Shown here piece by piece: positions 61,768 through 64,000 of a DNA stretch of 64,000 nucleotides. The notes under the pieces were generated by a model. The model did not search any database. It saw only the letters and a list, made by a program, of their open reading frames with translations, and was not told the origin of the DNA. Origin of the DNA: Pachyseris speciosa (lineage: Eukaryota > Cnidaria > Anthozoa > Scleractinia > Pachyseridae); the NCBI GenBank assembly GCA_016490735.1, contig JAEMWC010000154.1:1153501-1217500 (forward strand). The letters run 5' to 3'. The translations under genes were made by a program, and so were the position numbers. Positions within the stretch are counted from its first letter, which is position 1; every line of letters begins with the position of its first letter.

Positions 61768-64000
61768 AACACAAGACTCGCTTTCATTTGGACACTCTGG
61801 ATCTAAGCTGGACCAAGAAAGCAATAATTGAAACTCCATGGCTTAGTTGTTTGAAGCCAAAGAGGAATCTATCCTTTAGATTGGTGCTTTTTGTCGGTAA
61901 CTTAAGATGTTTTGGTAAATTAAGAGATTAACACAGCTTACAAGTGGTCACCTAAGCAGACGTCTTCGCCATCATTGTTATCACCCTCACTATCTTTCTC
62001 TGCTCGCCACGTACAAATCGCATCACTGATCCTCCATTTCCTATTGTTGCCGTTTATGCTTTCCCCTTCCGCCAAGAGCCTTAGCTTCCCTCTGGCAATC
62101 TAAAGTGGCTGTTAACTTAGATATAAAACGCTTGTTTGTCTTTTTCGAACGGGGACAGAGAATCTCTTTGTTGTTCATTGGACTCATTACTGGCTCTTGG
62201 AGAGTGACACATGCCCAAAGGAGGTTCTTGCATGAATGAACCTAGAAACAGTCTTTCCCTTCCAAGCTTTTAGACTGAACGGTCAAGCTGGCCTGGCAAA
62301 TCATAAATGCCTGAATGTAGTCCGTGCTACGTCTGCTAAAAGGATGGGTATCAATAATTTCAAGTGAGGAGCAACTCTAAATGTTGTTTCCCGAGAACAA
62401 TAGAATCTGAAATTTAAATCATGGTGTCCCTCAGTTAATTGATGTGGGGCTGACTGGCGCAAACAAGAAGATTGCTATTACCCTGTGCCTGGATTGAAAC
62501 CTTCAGCCCGGCAACTGATTGTTGTAAATTCTTAACGTGTGCTGTGCACAAATCTGGCATGAGTCACCAAATGTCGAAAAATATTGTAGGCGAAAAATTG
62601 ATTGTAGTGTCCTGTGCACAAAAGTGGCACAAGTCTTCAATGTAAAGGAACTAAATAGACTAACTAACTGCAGGGAATTTAACGTCCCGCCAACCACGTT
62701 TATATTTGGATAAGACAGTTTTGGAAATAACGACCGGATGATTTGCAAGGTTTAGGAGTTGTTATTTGTCCTCAAAACCTTTCTTTTTATTTAAGTTTCT
62801 GCTTGGTAAAAAAATACAAAATTGTTAGACCGGAACAACGTATAGTTGAAATTGATTCATCACAATTTTATTCTAATTCTACAATACGGGAGATGGATAA
62901 TGATTAAACTGAAAAATATGCATGTTCATTAATCTCTTTTCACAATTGTTCAAAATACGAGAAAGCAGTCATAGTCGAGTAGTGGTGCACATTGATTATC
63001 TTTCTTTCATCCAGAGGTGTGCCTGTCAGTCAACTGTCACGGCATTGGAGAAATTTGTATTTTGGTCAATTAAAAAGAGAGCTGAACTACAGAAACAATT
63101 TAACTACTTGCAAATGAACTAATTGGGGATTATTTTTCGGAAAGATTGTTTTGTAATAGCTTTTGGAGCTGTTAAACTCCAAAACGACTTGGGTTCATTT
63201 CTTGACTTCCCTGGGATTTGATACCTGCATAGTTGTAATTTCAAAATAGCAGCGAACAACAAGGAACGAGGAATTTCGATGTTTTGGTTGTGTCAAGGTG
63301 TGTGCATTTAAATATTGGTGTAAAGCTCGAGTATATAATTGCGACCGTCTGGTGTGCTCGCTGCAAAAGCCGGTGACAAGGGTTTCGTCTTCTAGACTAA
63401 ATCCCAGATTAGTACTGAAAATGTTTAGGAGAAAGAAGTTGAGGAACATTACAAACATTACGCAAGATTAAAACAGGTTTGCTGCCCTGTCGAGAAAAGT
63501 TGAACGTCTTATGAAAACGTGATCAGAAGAAACAATTAGTTTTGATTGGATTGGAATAGATTAGACTGGAAACGAAAATTTCTGCTATGCACCCTGTAAA
63601 TGTGCTTTGATTAACGAAGTGAGATCCTTCTTGCATGGTTTCTTCTTGCATCATGATTTTCCCTTTACTTACTTTTTTTCTGTCCTCGGCTCCTTTCTTC
63701 ATTTCTTCATAACAAAGCGACACCAAAGAAAACGTAACATAAAACCTAACAGCGAGTTCAAAAGTCATTGTTCCCTTTACATTTGATATAGAATAGATGC
63801 AATTTATTATTTAATTGCTATTTTGTATTCGGAGCTAGTATTGGAAGTAATTACCTAGGTTAAAAAATCAGTGACTTGGCTTCCTTAGTCTAATGACGTT
63901 TTTCGCGCTTTAAATATTTATTGATTGTATGCAGTGTATTCTGTCTCGTAAAGAGTTTGTTTGTGAAGTCTGAATTATTGTGAATTAGCCTTTTCAGTAT
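61768..64000. other. Downstream of PATL1, no gene recognised
   Basis: Presumed PATL1 3'UTR followed by AT-rich sequence. A pair of weak direct repeats, 'tgtgctgtgcacaaatctggcatgagtc' type, occurs at about 62537 and 62608. A splice-acceptor-like site before 63016 opens a short frame that could be an alternative terminal exon of PATL1 (phase fits AG|A), but I recognise nothing in it. Confidence 0.4.

Overview
This is eukaryotic nuclear DNA. The genes have many short exons with GT-AG introns, the strands are AT-rich, and transposon and SINE debris is dense. One gene encodes cysteine clusters with the spacing C-x3-C-x3-C-x3-C-x3-CC, the signature of cnidarian minicollagen cysteine-rich domains. 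I therefore infer a cnidarian, most likely an anthozoan such as a stony coral. No sequence search was possible.

Four regions carry genes. (1) About 1.1-7.2 kb, plus strand: a multi-exon secreted-type protein with a CAP/SCP domain, a Pro/Ser/Glu-rich linker, a SEA-like domain, four minicollagen-type cysteine clusters and a very basic tail. It resembles a nematocyst-wall (NOWA-like) protein but is differently built. Its first exon was not found. (2) 10.8-26.8 kb, minus strand: EIF2B5, the catalytic epsilon subunit of the eIF2B guanine nucleotide exchange factor, with 21 exons placed and one short exon missing. It lies head-to-head, 221 bp apart, with TMEM258 (27.05-29.79 kb, plus strand), a subunit of the oligosaccharyltransferase complex, whose large intron is U12-type. 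(3) 32.4-33.1 kb and 41.4-42.65 kb, minus strand: two intronless genes that are paralogues of each other by a shared N-terminal coiled-coil/ERRKL module. I do not recognise their function. (4) 45.7-61.8 kb, plus strand: PATL1, the Pat1-type mRNA decapping and P-body scaffold, with 20 exons.

The rest is mainly mobile-element debris. It includes several tRNA-derived SINE families, a CR1/L2-like LINE tail, many short inverted-repeat (MITE or foldback) elements, and long microsatellites. Some insertions can be read directly. A three-level nest at 34.1-35.0 kb has its empty site preserved at 36.5 kb. A hAT-like element with an 8-bp target duplication sits at 38.8-39.5 kb, a 1.26-kb element with subterminal CTAGCC motifs lies in PATL1, and two tRNA-like units face each other in a large inverted repeat inside an EIF2B5 intron.

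The genes do not form a pathway. EIF2B5 (initiation) and PATL1 (decapping) both act in mRNA use, but nothing here suggests that this is more than coincidence. The strongest candidates for new biology are the CAP-SEA-minicollagen-domain protein and the intronless paralogue pair.
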